Notes: a model not told the origin generated them from the sequence alone. A stretch of DNA of 64,000 bases from Yponomeuta sedellus (GCA_934045075.1 OW203737.1:2314001-2378000), one strand, 5' to 3'. Positions 9,646 through 19,005 are shown, counted from the first letter of the stretch. Translations and numbers: made by a program.

Positions 9646-10149
9646 TCTCTGAATAGTAAAAAATATCCTCCGAGTACTTGTCGCGGACTCAACGCCTACG
9701 GTGTGCGGTCATTTGTTCCCCGGAAATTGAGTGAAGCGTACACTATGGAAGCAAATATTCTGACATTAGGTATATTACATGACGTTAAAAAGAAAAGAGT
9801 TTTAAATGAAAACAGCGAACTTTTGTCCAGTCCGATCTCTTGATGTCCTCGGTAACTTGAGGGACATTTTGTACGGGGTACTTTTAGTCCTTCGTGTGCG
9901 TTATTCGATACAATTTATAAGAGATCTATATCGGCGGACAAAAAATCACAGCGAGGATAGTCCTCCGTCTGCGCAGGGATTTATTCTTAAAGAGCCGATT
10001 TCTGATACCTAAACACTTAAGAAAAGTTCTGTCCCACTCTTTTCTGAGAAATTCGAAGAGACAGCACTACAATTAACTATTTTCTTAGCGAAATTACCAA
10101 TTCACAGATTCTCCCTTAGTGTTTTTTTTGTTTGTATTTTTTTTTATAT
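9646..10149. other. unassigned
   Basis: A short hairpin AGAGACTTTTGTCCC / GGGACTAAAGTCTCT lies at about 9621-9651. The 68-codon frame at 9806-10012 is unrecognised. I see nothing else. Confidence 0.35.
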
Positions 10150-10281
10150 GGAACTAGATTAGTTCGGATAAATCTATGACTGTACAATCAACCACAGGTT
10201 GTACCAACTTACTATAATCTAGAATTGTTACAACTATGTTGATAAGTACAGTCATAGATTTACCTAAACTAATCTTGTTCC
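10150..10281. repeat. 132-bp MITE-like inverted repeat
   Basis: The left arm GGAACTAGATTAGTTCGG and onwards (36 bp) pairs with the right arm ending CTAAACTAATCTTGTTCC at about 33 of 36 positions. The centre is AT-rich with CTATAATCTAGAATTG. No target duplication is clear. Confidence 0.7.
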
Positions 10282-10349
10282 TTATAAACAAAGGTTTACC
10301 AGAACTTACAGTAACCTCTATGGATAAGTTACTGTAAACCTATGGCTCT

Positions 10350-10592
10350 TAAAAAACCTATTTAGAGGCTAAAAATTCCACCCATGCCGGGATTCGAACC
10401 CGCGACCTCTGGCTATCCGTGCCAGCGCTCTTTCCAACTGAGCTAATGGGCGACTCACCAGCATCAGTGAAATTTCTAACCTCTTTACAATATTCTCTGT
10501 ACGTAATACGAGGGTTCGAAGCCCATGGTTGGAATTTTAGCCTCTAAATAGGTTTTTTGATTTGTCCTTAGCACGGGTTAGTGCATTAAAAA
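10350..10592. mobile_element. FB-tSINE fold-back copy
   Basis: The left part has AAAAAACCTATTTAGAGGC and the whole tRNA-like core on the minus strand (B box 10388-10398, A box near 10436). At about 10513 it switches to an inverted arm reading TTGGAATTTTAGCCTC and ends with GGGTTAGTGCATTAAAAA. The possible target repeat TGGCTCTT / TGGCTATT is imperfect. Confidence 0.75.
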
Positions 10593-10641
10593 TATTGTAT
10601 CTTTGGCTATTACTTATTAACCATAAGTTTTCCAGAACTTA

Positions 10642-11031
10642 CAATAATGATTGTACGACTTAAGACGCTTTGGGGTGCTAACTAGCACCACCAATGAAAT
10701 GAAAATCATAACTTGTTTGCGAATGCATTTTTTTCAAACTGTAAACATCAACAATCTTAATATTTGTATGAACATTTTTAAGGCATACCTACGGCCTAGA
10801 ACATAGTATGAACAACCTATAGGACTTTAATCGATTGGCGGAAATATATTAATAATGTTTATGATGTTTTTGAAAAGTCTATGAATCTATGAAAAATCAT
10901 TTTTCAAAAGGTTTATAAACCTTTTGAAAAATGTAATATAAAAAAGTTATGATTTTTATTACAGTAGTGGAGCTAGTGATTTTTATTACAGTAGACTCCC
11001 CAAAGCGCCTTAAATCCTACAATCATTATTG
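10642..11031. mobile_element. 390-bp TIR element
   Basis: The left end CAATAATGATTGTACGAC (on to CGCTTTGGGG) and the right end pair over about 36 bp with few mismatches. The interior carries an exact 36-bp palindrome at 10898-10933 and a short direct repeat GATTTTTATTACAGTAG. No frame is present. Loose relatives containing CTAGCGCCACC-type ends occur near 3725 and 31260. Confidence 0.6.
10898..10933. repeat. perfect 36-bp palindrome, no loop
   Basis: The stretch from CATTTTTCAAAAGGTTTA to TAAACCTTTTGAAAAATG is its own reverse complement with no spacer. Confidence 0.95.
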
Positions 11032-11246
11032 CGCCTTGATTGCAAGTAGTTGTTGCTGGCAGTAAGCGGCAGCGAAGATAATCTCAGACGAGCAGAAGCT
11101 TCAACCGCTTACGTGGGTAATCGCTTACAAAAATATTTTTGTAGCCCTTGTAATAACAGCCAAACAATATTATAATCCAACAAGTTTATTTCTAAGCCGT
11201 GCAATGCCTGGAACGCCCTCAATGACATTGATTTGGTGTTTTACAA
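11032..11246. other. unassigned
   Basis: Nothing is recognised in this stretch. Confidence 0.3.
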
Positions 11247-11259
11247 TAATTGTTCTTAT

Positions 11260-11516
11260 TTAAAAACCTATTTAGAGGCTAAAGATTTCACCCGAACCCG
11301 AACCCGCAACCTCTGGCTATCCGTACCAGCGCTCTACCAATTGAGCCAATGGGCGACTCACGGCATCAGTGAAATTTTGAACCTCTTTACAATTTCTCTG
11401 TATTACGTACAGGCAGCGACATCTGACTTAAGCAAATTGCATTACTTACAGCCCCGACTACCTACTTTGCAGTTAGGTTAAACATCGGAACGATATCACT
11501 GTACTCAAAAATAGTG
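11260..11516 (-). mobile_element. FB-tSINE, non-inverted copy with 13-bp target duplication
   Basis: On the minus strand it runs from CACTATTTTTGAGTACAGTG through the CTTACTTAAG-type leader and the tRNA-like core (subfamily with GGCTCAATTGGTAGAGC) to CTCTAAATAGGTTTTTAA. The direct repeat TAATTGTTCTTAT at 11247-11259 and 11517-11529 fixes both ends. The leader before the tRNA-like core is about 150 bp, unusual for a tRNA SINE. The core's T arm is partly decayed. Confidence 0.9.
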
Positions 11517-11599
11517 TAATTGTTCTTATATTAAAATCATGTGATCAAAACTAATTATGTCAGTTGAATCGCTCACAGGCCAAGCAATCGCTGGCTGCC

Positions 11600-11742
11600 T
11601 GGATGATCTTAAACTATCACGACGTTTAAGCAACACAGGGCGCGTTCAGTGCATGGATGGTAAACCATCTATGACTGACGCTAGTGGCATTTTTCCGTGC
11701 TTCGCAAGGAACGGTAAGCAGTTGGCGCCGGCTGCCGTCTAT
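11600..11742 (+). mobile_element. 5S-SINE, head and early body
   Basis: GTTTAAGCAACACAGGGCGCG, then CATGGATGGTAAACC and TAGTGGCATTTTTCCG show a diverged 5S-like head joined to the start of the SINE body. It stops near GGCGCCGGCTGCC before the TA repeat. Confidence 0.7.
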
Positions 11743-11753
11743 ACATGTTTATA

Positions 11754-11778
11754 TCTGTATATATATACAGATCTGTAG

Positions 11779-11823
<45 letters not shown>

Positions 11824-11870
11824 GATTATCTGTATATATATATATATATACAGATAATCTATTAATAAAA
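11754..11870. repeat. (TA)n with 52-bp palindrome
   Basis: After ATATATACAG and a pure TA run, bases 11816-11867 form an exact palindrome: TATTAATAGATTATCTG, a TA core, and its complement. The structure would extrude readily as a cruciform. Confidence 0.9.
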
Positions 11871-12143
11871 ATCTCGTTTCACTGTGAAATGGTTTCCATT
11901 TTTTTTTTGTGTGGTAGACCGTCTGAGAATAGGTCGTAGGGCATTTGAGCTCTGTTTGTTTATCCATGTCTTTGATTCCTTGACTGGTGACTATGATACA
12001 GAGTACCCTGGTTTTAGGTCAAGTGATTGTAGTGATTGGAAACAATTTTGTTTTTCAAAATATTGTTTCAACTCATATAGGGTCTTATGTCACATAAGGT
12101 CACTGTCTTATATCTTAGATAGAAAGATGACCCTTACAAATGA
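11871..12143. other. unassigned
   Basis: A long frame crosses this stretch into the neighbouring SINE, but its second half is antisense SINE, so I do not treat it as coding. Confidence 0.4.
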
Positions 12144-12155
12144 AGTAAGTAGTTA

Positions 12156-12524
12156 TCGTTATCAACCCTTGTATGTCCCCACTTCTGGGGCACGGGTCTC
12201 TTCCTGCATCGCAGGAAGGTTAGGCCATACTCCACCACGGGGGCCAAGTCCGGGTTGGTGGAGGATTGTAAGACAGTGGCGGGCCTTACTGTCAGAATTT
12301 GTCAAGCCGCCCATAAGGCCTCTGACATGGCTTAACGACTGCCATTATATGACAGCCGGCACCAACGGCTTGACGTGCCTTGCGAAGCACGGAAGCGCTC
12401 GGAAAAATGCCACTAGCGGTAGTAAAGGGACGCTCACCCATCCCGTACCTGACCGCGCCTGTTGTTGCTTAACCAAGTGATTGATTCCAATCACTCGGTT
12501 CGCCTAGGCCACGAGCGCTTCGAT
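12156..12524 (-). mobile_element. 5S-SINE, full-length copy with 12-bp target duplication
   Basis: On the minus strand the head reads GTGATTGGAATCAATCACTTG, then GGTTAAGCAACAACAGGCG and GGATGGGTGAGCGTCCC. This follows the order and near-exact spacing of 5S rRNA box A, intermediate element and box C. The body and the GGGTTGATAACGA tail are complete. The direct repeat AGTAAGTAGTTA at 12144-12155 and 12525-12536 bounds 369 bp. Transcription by Pol III from a 5S-type promoter is inferred. Confidence 0.9.
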
Positions 12525-12576
12525 AGTAAGTAGTTACCTAAGGGTTAATTTTTTACTCCAACCGCGGGGCACAGCT

Positions 12577-12978
12577 AATAATAATAATGGCCTTTTTGAT
12601 ACTTAATGAGATGATTTATACAGCGTCCAGTGGTATCTTCACTCACGCTAGATGGGTGACGGGACCACTCCGATGATGTAGTGCCTGGGACATGGTATTC
12701 ATAGATGGTTAGGCTTGCCCAGCACCTATTCCTGATAGCTTAGTCGGCCTAGCCCACAGGAAAGACTAGTCAATACGTGCGGAGCTAACCAACCTAGGGT
12801 TTCCTCACGATGTTTTCCTTCACGGTTAGCGTGTGCTATTGCGACTACAAATTCGCAAATGTATACGTAACTTTGAAATCAAACAAAGTCATTGGTACAT
12901 GCCCGCACTCGGGATCGAACCTGGAGCTATCGCTTGCCAGTCCATGGTTCTACCCACTGAGCTACCACCGCTATTGGG
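12577..12978 (-). mobile_element. tSINE-A, nearly full-length copy
   Basis: On the minus strand it starts AGCGGTGGTAGCTCAGTGGG (A box), has the B box GGTTCGATCCC, then GTGCGGGCATGTACCAATGAC, the GAAGGAAAACATCGTGAGG block and a long conserved body ending CTCATTAAGTATC. This is the reference copy for the family in this window. Confidence 0.85.
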
Positions 12979-12984
12979 GCACAG

Positions 12985-13325
12985 CTAGTGTAATATAAAT
13001 CGTCAGCAAATACGCAGTCGAGTATAGGTCTCCCAGGGAATATAATACAGGCCAGTTAGATATTCCACAAGATCTACACCGGCTTCTTGACCTCACCTCA
13101 AGCCACATAAATTCCAGGCCAGACCGGGACCTGAATGCCTTAATACGAAGCTAATTACCTAATTAGTTAGGATTAATTCCCGTTCCGTCTGAAGTGTCGT
13201 ATTTTTATCACCGCTGCTCTAGTAACATAGAGGTTATTTTTTATTTAGCGTAGCTATGTCGTTTTAACGAAGTAATGTTAGCTGAATGGCAAGAACAATT
13301 TATTTTATTATTAAAATTCTTTATA
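12985..13325. other. unassigned
   Basis: No frame or repeat is recognised. Short scraps such as CTAATTACCTAATTAG are palindromic by chance. Confidence 0.35.
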
Positions 13326-13545
13326 ACGACCTCTGTGCCGCAACGGTTCTGCCTATCACGCAGGAGGCCCCGGGTTCGAACACCGGCTGGGGACAAAAAA
13401 AAAGAAAACCCCAGGTCTTGGTTGTTTACATATTTGTGACGTCGTTGTTTCTGGTTCCCACGATACAGGGTATCCTAGTGTGGGGCCATAAGCAATGTAT
13501 GTGCCTGTATGTAAATGTTATGTAATGTATATTGCATAAAAGTTT
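13326..13545 (+). mobile_element. tSINE-B (tRNA-headed SINE)
   Basis: The A-box region is decayed (GACCTCTGTGCCGCAACGG). The B box GGTTCGAACACC is followed by GGCTGGGGAC, an A run, CCAGGTCTTGGTTG, GTCGTTGTTTCTGGTTCCC and TATCCTAGTGTGGGGCC. Sister copies are at 20535-20665 and 49975-50275. Confidence 0.8.
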
Positions 13546-13675
13546 TGCACACAGGTGGGCTTAATGCTACTTAGCAGTATCTACCAGCTAACTTAAGTTT
13601 TGGAGACAAGACTAGCAGCAAGTACAATTTCCAATATTATTTACTTCTTATTCATTATAATATTCTTTTTTATGG

Positions 13676-13775
13676 CACTAACCCGTGCTAAGGACAATTT
13701 TAAAAACCTATTTACAGGCTAAAAATTCCACCCATGCCGGGATTCGAACCCGCGACCTCTGGCTAACCGTGCCAC
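13676..13775 (-). mobile_element. FB-tSINE, 5'-truncated sense copy
   Basis: The minus strand reads from GGCACGGTTAGCCAGAGGTCG through the B box and TTTTTAGCCTGTAAATAGG to GGACAATTTT-type sequence and CACGGGTTAGTGCCAT. The D arm and leader are missing. Confidence 0.8.
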
Positions 13776-14050
13776 ATGTCTTACTCATTTACATCTAGAT
13801 TATATGTACTCGTATATAGGTCGTTTAAACGAAGTAATTATAGCTCAACGGGAAGAAGTATTTATTTTATCAATAAAATTCTTTATTGCATAAAAGTCTT
13901 GCACACAGGCGAGCTTAATGCTACTCACAGTATCTACCAGCTGACGTAAGTTTGTGAGACAAGATTAGCAGAAAGTGAAATTTCTAATATTAAATTTACT
14001 TGTCACTCATTTACATCTAGATTAAATGTATGAAATTTAGTATAATTTAT
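13776..14050. other. duplicated spacer segment
   Basis: TTTTATTATTAAAATTCTTTAT near 13300 and TTTTATCAATAAAATTCTTTAT near 13865, and GCATAAAAGTCTTGCACACAGG near 13540 and 13888 with following CTTAATGCTACT, show that about 100 bp at 13530-13650 is repeated at 13880-14010. The content is unassigned. The later part has TTACATCTAGATTAAATG twice. Confidence 0.6.
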
Positions 14051-14054
14051 CATA

Positions 14055-14280
14055 ACAATGAACTTGAGATCGAGTTCGATTCCCATTGCGGGCATACATC
14101 TATTTTTTTATGTAGCCTATCACGTGTCACTGCAGAGCACAGGCCTTCTCTCAGAAAGAGAGAGAATGTGCTTAATTACCACGCGTGCCAACTTCATCTA
14201 GGAAATTTCAAAAGCTGAGGAATGCGAATACATCAGACAATCATGTTTCCTCACGATGTTTTCCTTCACGGTTAGAAAAA
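14055..14280. repeat. decayed tRNA-like SINE scraps
   Basis: GAGTTCGATTCCCATTGCGGG resembles a B box and its flank. GCACAGGCCTTCTCTCAGAAA recurs near 35035 and 49928. At 14247-14275 a minus-strand CGTGAAGGAAAACATCGTGAGG scrap is tSINE-A. Confidence 0.55.
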
Positions 14281-14284
14281 GAAG

Positions 14285-14560
14285 AAGAAATACATTTATT
14301 TATCGCCACACAGACATAATATACAAATTGTAAAATAGAGACTAAATATAAAAAAGTAATAAAAACAAACAAACAAACAAACAAACAAACAAACAAACAA
14401 ACAAACAAACAAACAAACACGACAAAACACAGTAAGCGGATACGAGCCATGTCCATGCGGCGGTAAAACGGCCTCAGGCTCAGTACTTGCTGCAGGTTTT
14501 TTGCCCACAGCACGGATTTTTAGCAAGGGCCTGGTGACTGACTCACTTGATTATGACTCA
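14285..14560 (-). mobile_element. retroposon 3' end with (TTTG)n run
   Basis: The minus strand reads GGCCGTTTTACCGCCGCATGG and CGCTTACTGTGTTTTGTCGTG, then a (GTTT)n run of about 14 units (14362-14419) and AATAAATGTATTTCTTCTT. It resembles a LINE 3' untranslated region with an expanded simple tail. The VCLF-type frames here come only from the repeat. Confidence 0.55.
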
Positions 14561-14604
14561 CTCAGTTAGCAAATGGTATTGCTACTATACCTTCACAAAT
14601 TGAC

Positions 14605-14702
14605 ATAACTTAGAAAACAAAGTCTTTAGTACATGCTGGGATTCGAACCCACGACTGCCCGAACGAGAAACCGACGTTTTACCGCTCCGCTGCCACTGCT
14701 TT
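14605..14702 (-). mobile_element. tSINE-A head fragment
   Basis: The minus strand has AGCAGTGGCAGCGGAGCGG (A-box region) and GTGGGTTCGAATCCCAGC (B box) followed by ATGTACTAAAGAC. It ends where a 5S-SINE begins. Confidence 0.7.
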
Positions 14703-14711
14703 TTATATACA

Positions 14712-15037
14712 TGTTATCAACCCTTGTAAACGCCCACTGCAGGGGCACAGGTCTCTTTCTGTATCGCAGGAAGGTTAGGTCATACTCCACGGGGGCCAAA
14801 TCCGGGTTGGTGGAGGATTGTAAGACAGTGGCGGGCCTCTGACATGACTTAACGACTGCCATTACATGACAGCCGGCACCAACGGCTTAACGTGCCTTGC
14901 GAAGCACGGAAGCGCCCGGAAAAATGCCACTAGCGGTAGTCTCGGGACGGTCACCCATCCTGCACCTGACCGCGCCTGTTGTTGCTTAACACAAGTGATT
15001 GATTTCAATCACTCGATTCGCCTAGACCACGAGCGCT
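14712..15037 (-). mobile_element. 5S-SINE with internal deletion
   Basis: The minus strand has the 5S-like head (GTTAAGCAACAACAGGCGCG, GTGCAGGATGGGTGACCG) and a complete body, except that about 35 bp around the CTTGATAACTTCTGACAGT segment are missing near 14836. The head keeps GGATGGGTGACCG exactly as in 5S rRNA. Confidence 0.85.
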
Positions 15038-15039
15038 TA

Positions 15040-15425
15040 CATAGCGCTTTATACACATCCATGAAATAAGTATTTTTTTAAAGTTACGTACTTTTTATTT
15101 ACAATATATTACGATTTTATTACAATGAAGAAAAAAAATTTGTGCGAGCGAGGTAGCATGCTTCACGTAATACCTACCCTTAAGATGATTCCAATCAAAT
15201 CCTACGCGTCTTAAGTCGAGGTTTTCTTGTAGATATTGATCAATTATTATCATGTTTGTACTTGGAGAAAATTAAATTGACATAAGAGTCTTTGAGCCGG
15301 AAATTAATGCAATCCGCACAAAACAATATTATGCGTGTAATATATTTCATGAGATATCTTCACATACAGGGTGCCTCGCAAGTGGCAAAAGGGCATTTAC
15401 AGGACCAATAAAATCAACTTTATAT
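15040..15425. other. unassigned
   Basis: No frame or repeat is recognised. CATACAGGGTGCCTCGCAAG near 15363 is a type of sequence common in moth repeats but is not diagnostic. Confidence 0.3.
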
Positions 15426-15429
15426 TAAA

Positions 15430-15800
15430 GCTGTAACGTTACAAACCTCTTTACAGCATTTTATATATTTCTTTTCTATCTATAATTTTCAAAAATGTTA
15501 AATTATTACACCATTTTTATTTTTAATGCACTAACCCGTGCTAAGGAACAAATTTAAAAACCTATTTAGAGGCTCAATTGGTAGAGCGCTGGTACGGATA
15601 GCCAGAGGTTGCGGGTTCGAATCCCGGCATGGGTGAAATTTTTAGCCTCTAAATAGGTTTTTAAAAATGTTAAATTATGTCACACGTTTTCGAGATTTCC
15701 CTCATTTTCATCATTACTACTTTACATCTTGACTACACCTGACTATTTTTACCTGCTTATTCAGTTTATATCCTGTTTTCTGTTTTTATTATAAATGGGT
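15430..15800. repeat. dispersed repeat, inverse of 26265-26450, split by an FB-tSINE
   Basis: CAAACCTCTTTAC, CGAGATTTCCCTCATTTTC, ATCATTACTACTTTACATC and GACTATTTTTACCTGC occur on the opposite strand, in reverse order, at 26265-26450. The 26-kb copy lacks the SINE and so acts as a paralogous empty site. Confidence 0.8.
15507..15662 (+). mobile_element. FB-tSINE, rearranged copy with 16-bp target duplication
   Basis: The inverted tail (TTTTTAATGCACTAACCC to CTATTTAGAGGCT) is fused to the D arm (CAATTGGTAGAGCGC) of a plus-strand core, and the copy ends at AAATAGGTTTT. GGCT is common to both partners at the fusion. The direct repeat AAAAATGTTAAATTAT at 15491-15506 and 15663-15678 is perfect. 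Confidence 0.95.
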
Positions 15801-17090
15801 GAATTTCCCGGATATAAAAATTGCGTGGCACCAATGAAATTGGTAATAAAAAAGAAAGTGTTAATGTTCTAACATTTTTTTACGGTTAGATGATATGGTA
15901 ATCTATGTGTAGCACTAAACATTTTGTTAATAAGAATAATGGATACTCCAAAAAAAAAATATTAAATCCCGAAATCTTTCATTGCCATGTTTGTCCGCAC
16001 GTCACCTTGTTGTGTATTATTCTTTATTGATAAACATCTATTGGTTCTTTGTACTAAAAACTAATTTTATTTGATACATTAATAGTCAAAGTATTGTTAC
16101 GAAATACATTTATTGAAATATTTACACAGTACAACGAATGGTTAATAAAAATGTATCTGTCCCAGAACTACCGTTAATCGCCGTGTCCTAATCATGTTCA
16201 AGTATATTGTTTTACCTAACGACTTGTTTCCCATCCCCGGTGCGCGAAACGTTTGTGTTTAATGCCGCCTAAGTGCTCGTCGCAGAAAGAAGTACGCACG
16301 TGCCTGCGTTTTCGCGATATTCGTTAAGTCAATATTTTTTTTTGTTGCTGGACATTTTTTCTTTCATTGCCGTGGATAGGTATAACTTCTATTTAAATTA
16401 AGATTGTCATCTTAAGTAAACATTCGATAGAACGCTATTTCTCTTATGAATATTTGTCAAGTGTTTATTTTGTCGAATGGTTAATAGATTTTTTGTTATT
16501 TCTATTTATTGCCTCGATTTTCATCACCGTGTTTTCATTGCTGTGGTTTCCGTGGTCGAAATTTGCTATGGTAATGGAAAAAAAGACACATCAATGAAAT
16601 AAAATTAATTGCCATGCTTTATAAAACAAATTATTTTCATTGCCGTGGCCAAGTATTTCATTTCCGTGACTTTTGTTTTCATCGCCATGTTATGATTAGG
16701 TAAAGAAAATGTATTTAATCATCTTTTGGTAACATTTAGTACTTTATCAATCGTATAATACACCCTCACAAACGAACGCACCAGCACATACTGCAGTCTG
16801 ATTTTAATAATGGATTGTTTATTTTTAAGATGCCAAGATGCCCAAACCAAAATTATCTGAGGAGGAGAGAAAGGAGAGAAAAAGATTGGCTGAAAAAAAA
16901 GACGTCAAAAATTAAGAAACGACCCATATCTGGGTTTGCATTTCCCTCTCGGAGAAATAAAATATGTTTTCATTTCCGTGGGTTGATTCTTTCATTCCTA
17001 TGGCACAGTTATTTCATTGCCGTGGACGCTTGTTTCATTGCCGTGCACTCATGTTTCATCGCCGTGGCACGAAATTTTTAGACCAGTTTA
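15801..17090. repeat. cluster of iterated TTTCATTGCCGTGG motifs
   Basis: At least twelve copies of TTTCATYGCCRTGG or close variants lie in one orientation at irregular spacing: 15977, 16362, 16518, 16532, 16634, 16655, 16676, 16967, 16990, 17012, 17033 and 17054, with weaker ones at 16547 and 16608. The frame at 16815-17081 ends in FIAV repeats only because it reads the motif. The family is not known to me; subterminal transposase-binding repeats or a decayed minisatellite are possible. Confidence 0.8.
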
Positions 17091-17784
17091 TCTTGCTAGT
17101 TTTTTAAGTTATCAGATAGATATTAAGCAAGAGTACAAACATTATCATAAACAACAATAAAAGAGTTTTGTTTTGTAAAAAAACCCTAAGATAAAAAAGT
17201 ACATGGAAATGAAGATTTTATAAGACCTGTTGAAATTCACTCAAATATAAAATAAAACAGTACAAATAAAGCACAAAGTTAAAAAAACATAAAAATCTTC
17301 TCATAAGGAATACATTTTTGCAAAAAAAGTAAACATTACCAACCTCAACCTGGTTTTATAACTATTTAATTTTTTTTTGTTTTGGTATAGTAATATTTTC
17401 AACTAATTATAAGCTATTTTAATTTTTGATGTTTTGTTAAAAAGTCATTAGTCGACCAGTCTACCAAGTACTGACCTCAAGGGCTTCCTACCTGGTTGTT
17501 TGCCCTTCTTTTGACCTTAACTACCGGGTCACTCTGTATAATATTCTCGGAAGCAAAATTGCCGGCTCAACTTCCGTATAAAATAATATTTACATTGATT
17601 AAAATTGCTTTTGTATTCGCCACCAGTTTACAATTTCAGAGTTAAATTTCGCGTTTGTTCTTTGAACATAACCATATCCATTACATAAAGTTGCTTTACA
17701 CAATATTATGACGTCATATTATGTATGTGCCTGTATGTAAATATTATGTTGTTACGAGTATATTAAACGACGTATAATGATAAT
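17091..17784. other. unassigned AT-rich stretch
   Basis: No frame stands out. ATTATGTATGTGCCTGTATG near 17716 matches the end of tSINE-B (compare 13494) and may be a scrap of it. Confidence 0.4.
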
Positions 17785-17785
17785 T

Positions 17786-18062
17786 TAGTGCGGTGGAAGC
17801 GGGGCGTAGGCTTCGCAACCGGGAGACCATGGGTTCGGCTCCCGGCATGTATCAATGACTTTGTTTTCTATGTTAGTTATAGAAGCAAACCACTCGGTAC
17901 TGTTACCGAGTGAAGGAGAGCATCGCGAAGAAACCTGAGTGACTATAGTGTTCAACTACCTCAGGGCTTGAAATTGCCAATCCGCGATGGGCACGCGTGG
18001 TTATTAAGCCCATACTGCTAAGGTGTGTGCCCTGCAGTGGGATGAATAAAGATTACTTATAA
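17786..18062 (+). mobile_element. tSINE-A-like SINE, variant subfamily
   Basis: It has an A-box-like GGTGGAAGCGGGGCGTAGG, the B box GGGTTCGGCTCCCGGCATG, then TATCAATGACTTTGTTTTC, GAAGGAGAGCATCGCGAAG and TTGAAATTGCCAATCCGCG. It ends at GCAGTGGGATGAATAAAG. The 3' part differs from the 12577-12978 copy. Confidence 0.75.
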
Positions 18063-18125
18063 AATGGTTAAAGTATAAGTAAAAGCCGCTGCATGGAAAC
18101 CTACTATTGCATTTCGTTATATTCG

Positions 18126-18334
18126 TTATCAACCCTTATATGTTATGCCTTATAGGTTAGGCCATACTCCACCACGGGGGCCAAGTCCGGGTTGGTGGAG
18201 GATTGTGAGACAGTGGCGGGCCTCACTGTCAGAAGTTATCAAGCCGCCCATAAGGCCTCTGACATGGCTTAACGACTGCCATTATATGACAGCCGGCACC
18301 AACGGCTTAACGTGCCTTGCGAAGCACGGAAGCA
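18126..18334 (-). mobile_element. 5S-SINE, head-less copy
   Basis: The minus strand begins inside the body at GCTTCCGTGCTTCGCAAGGC and runs to the CTATAAGGCATAACATATAAG-type junction and GGGTTGATAACGAATATAAC tail. About 60 bp before the tail are rearranged. The 5S-like head is missing. Confidence 0.8.
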
Positions 18335-18354
18335 CTATTGCATTGTTTTTGCGA

Positions 18355-18490
18355 ATTTTTTTATCATCATCATCAGCCCGGTAAACCCCACTGCTCGGTA
18401 TAGGCCTCTTCATTTCCACGCCAAGCAGCACGGTCTCGCGCTAGTCTCATCCACTGTTTGCCGGCTACCTTGCACAGGTCATCTGACCAT
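18355..18490 (-). pseudogene. LINE C-terminal fragment (EQWG family)
   Basis: The minus strand encodes RWSDDLCKVAGKQWMRLARD, then RAAWRGNEEAYTEQWGLPG and a (TGA)n tail. This is the conserved C terminus of a jockey- or RTE-like LINE, related to but distinct from the VQQWT family. Only about 45 codons remain. Confidence 0.75.
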
Positions 18491-18495
18491 CTGGC

Positions 18496-18721
18496 TGCTG
18501 AATTTTCTTCTTCGGGCTATATATTAGTCCACTGCTGGACATAGTCCTCTTCTAATGAGCGCTTCGGGTTGTACCATCATTGGGAGGAATTGCCCTTAAT
18601 CCCCACGCTGGGCATGCGGGTTGGGGATCGCAGTTTGGTGGAGTTCTATGCGCTGCTGCCCACCCCCCGGTTTGTGTCCCTTAGTCGCCTTTTACGACAC
18701 CCGCGTGAAGAATTTGGATAA
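18496..18721 (-). mobile_element. tail-SINE, left arm of an inverted pair
   Basis: The minus strand ends in AGAGGACTATGTCCAGCAGTG and GACTAATATATAGCCCGAAG. The body has GCGATCCCCAACCCGCATGC and GTCGTAAAAGGCGACTAAGG. It faces the copy at 18757-19005 across about 35 bp, so the pair could fold back. Confidence 0.8.
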
Positions 18722-18756
18722 ATAAAATAAATTAAAGGCTACAAATAAAATATTGC

Positions 18757-19005
18757 TGTGTGGTGTCGGCCTAGAGAATAGCACCAACCCAATTCTTCCC
18801 GCGAGTGTCGTAGAAGGCGACTAAGGGACACAAACCGGAGGTAGGGCAGCAGCGCCGCCTGCAGTACAATTCCACCGATCTGCGATCCCCAACCCGCATG
18901 CCCAGCGTGGGGATTATGGGCATTACCCCCTATGATAGCTCAACGTGGCGCTCTTTAGGGGAGAGCTAAGTCCAGCAGACTAGTATAGCCTGACGACGAC
19001 GATAG
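18757..19005 (+). mobile_element. tail-SINE, right arm of an inverted pair
   Basis: It starts TTGCTGTGTGGTGTCGGCCTA, passes CCACCGATCTGCGATCCCC and ends GCAGACTAGTATAGCCTGACG with a (GAC)n tail. The orientation is opposite to the copy at 18496-18721. Confidence 0.85.

Noticed and set aside
11884..12480. 198-codon open frame
   Set aside because: Its second half is a 5S-SINE read antisense and the same peptide recurs at other copies; the first half has no recognisable domain.
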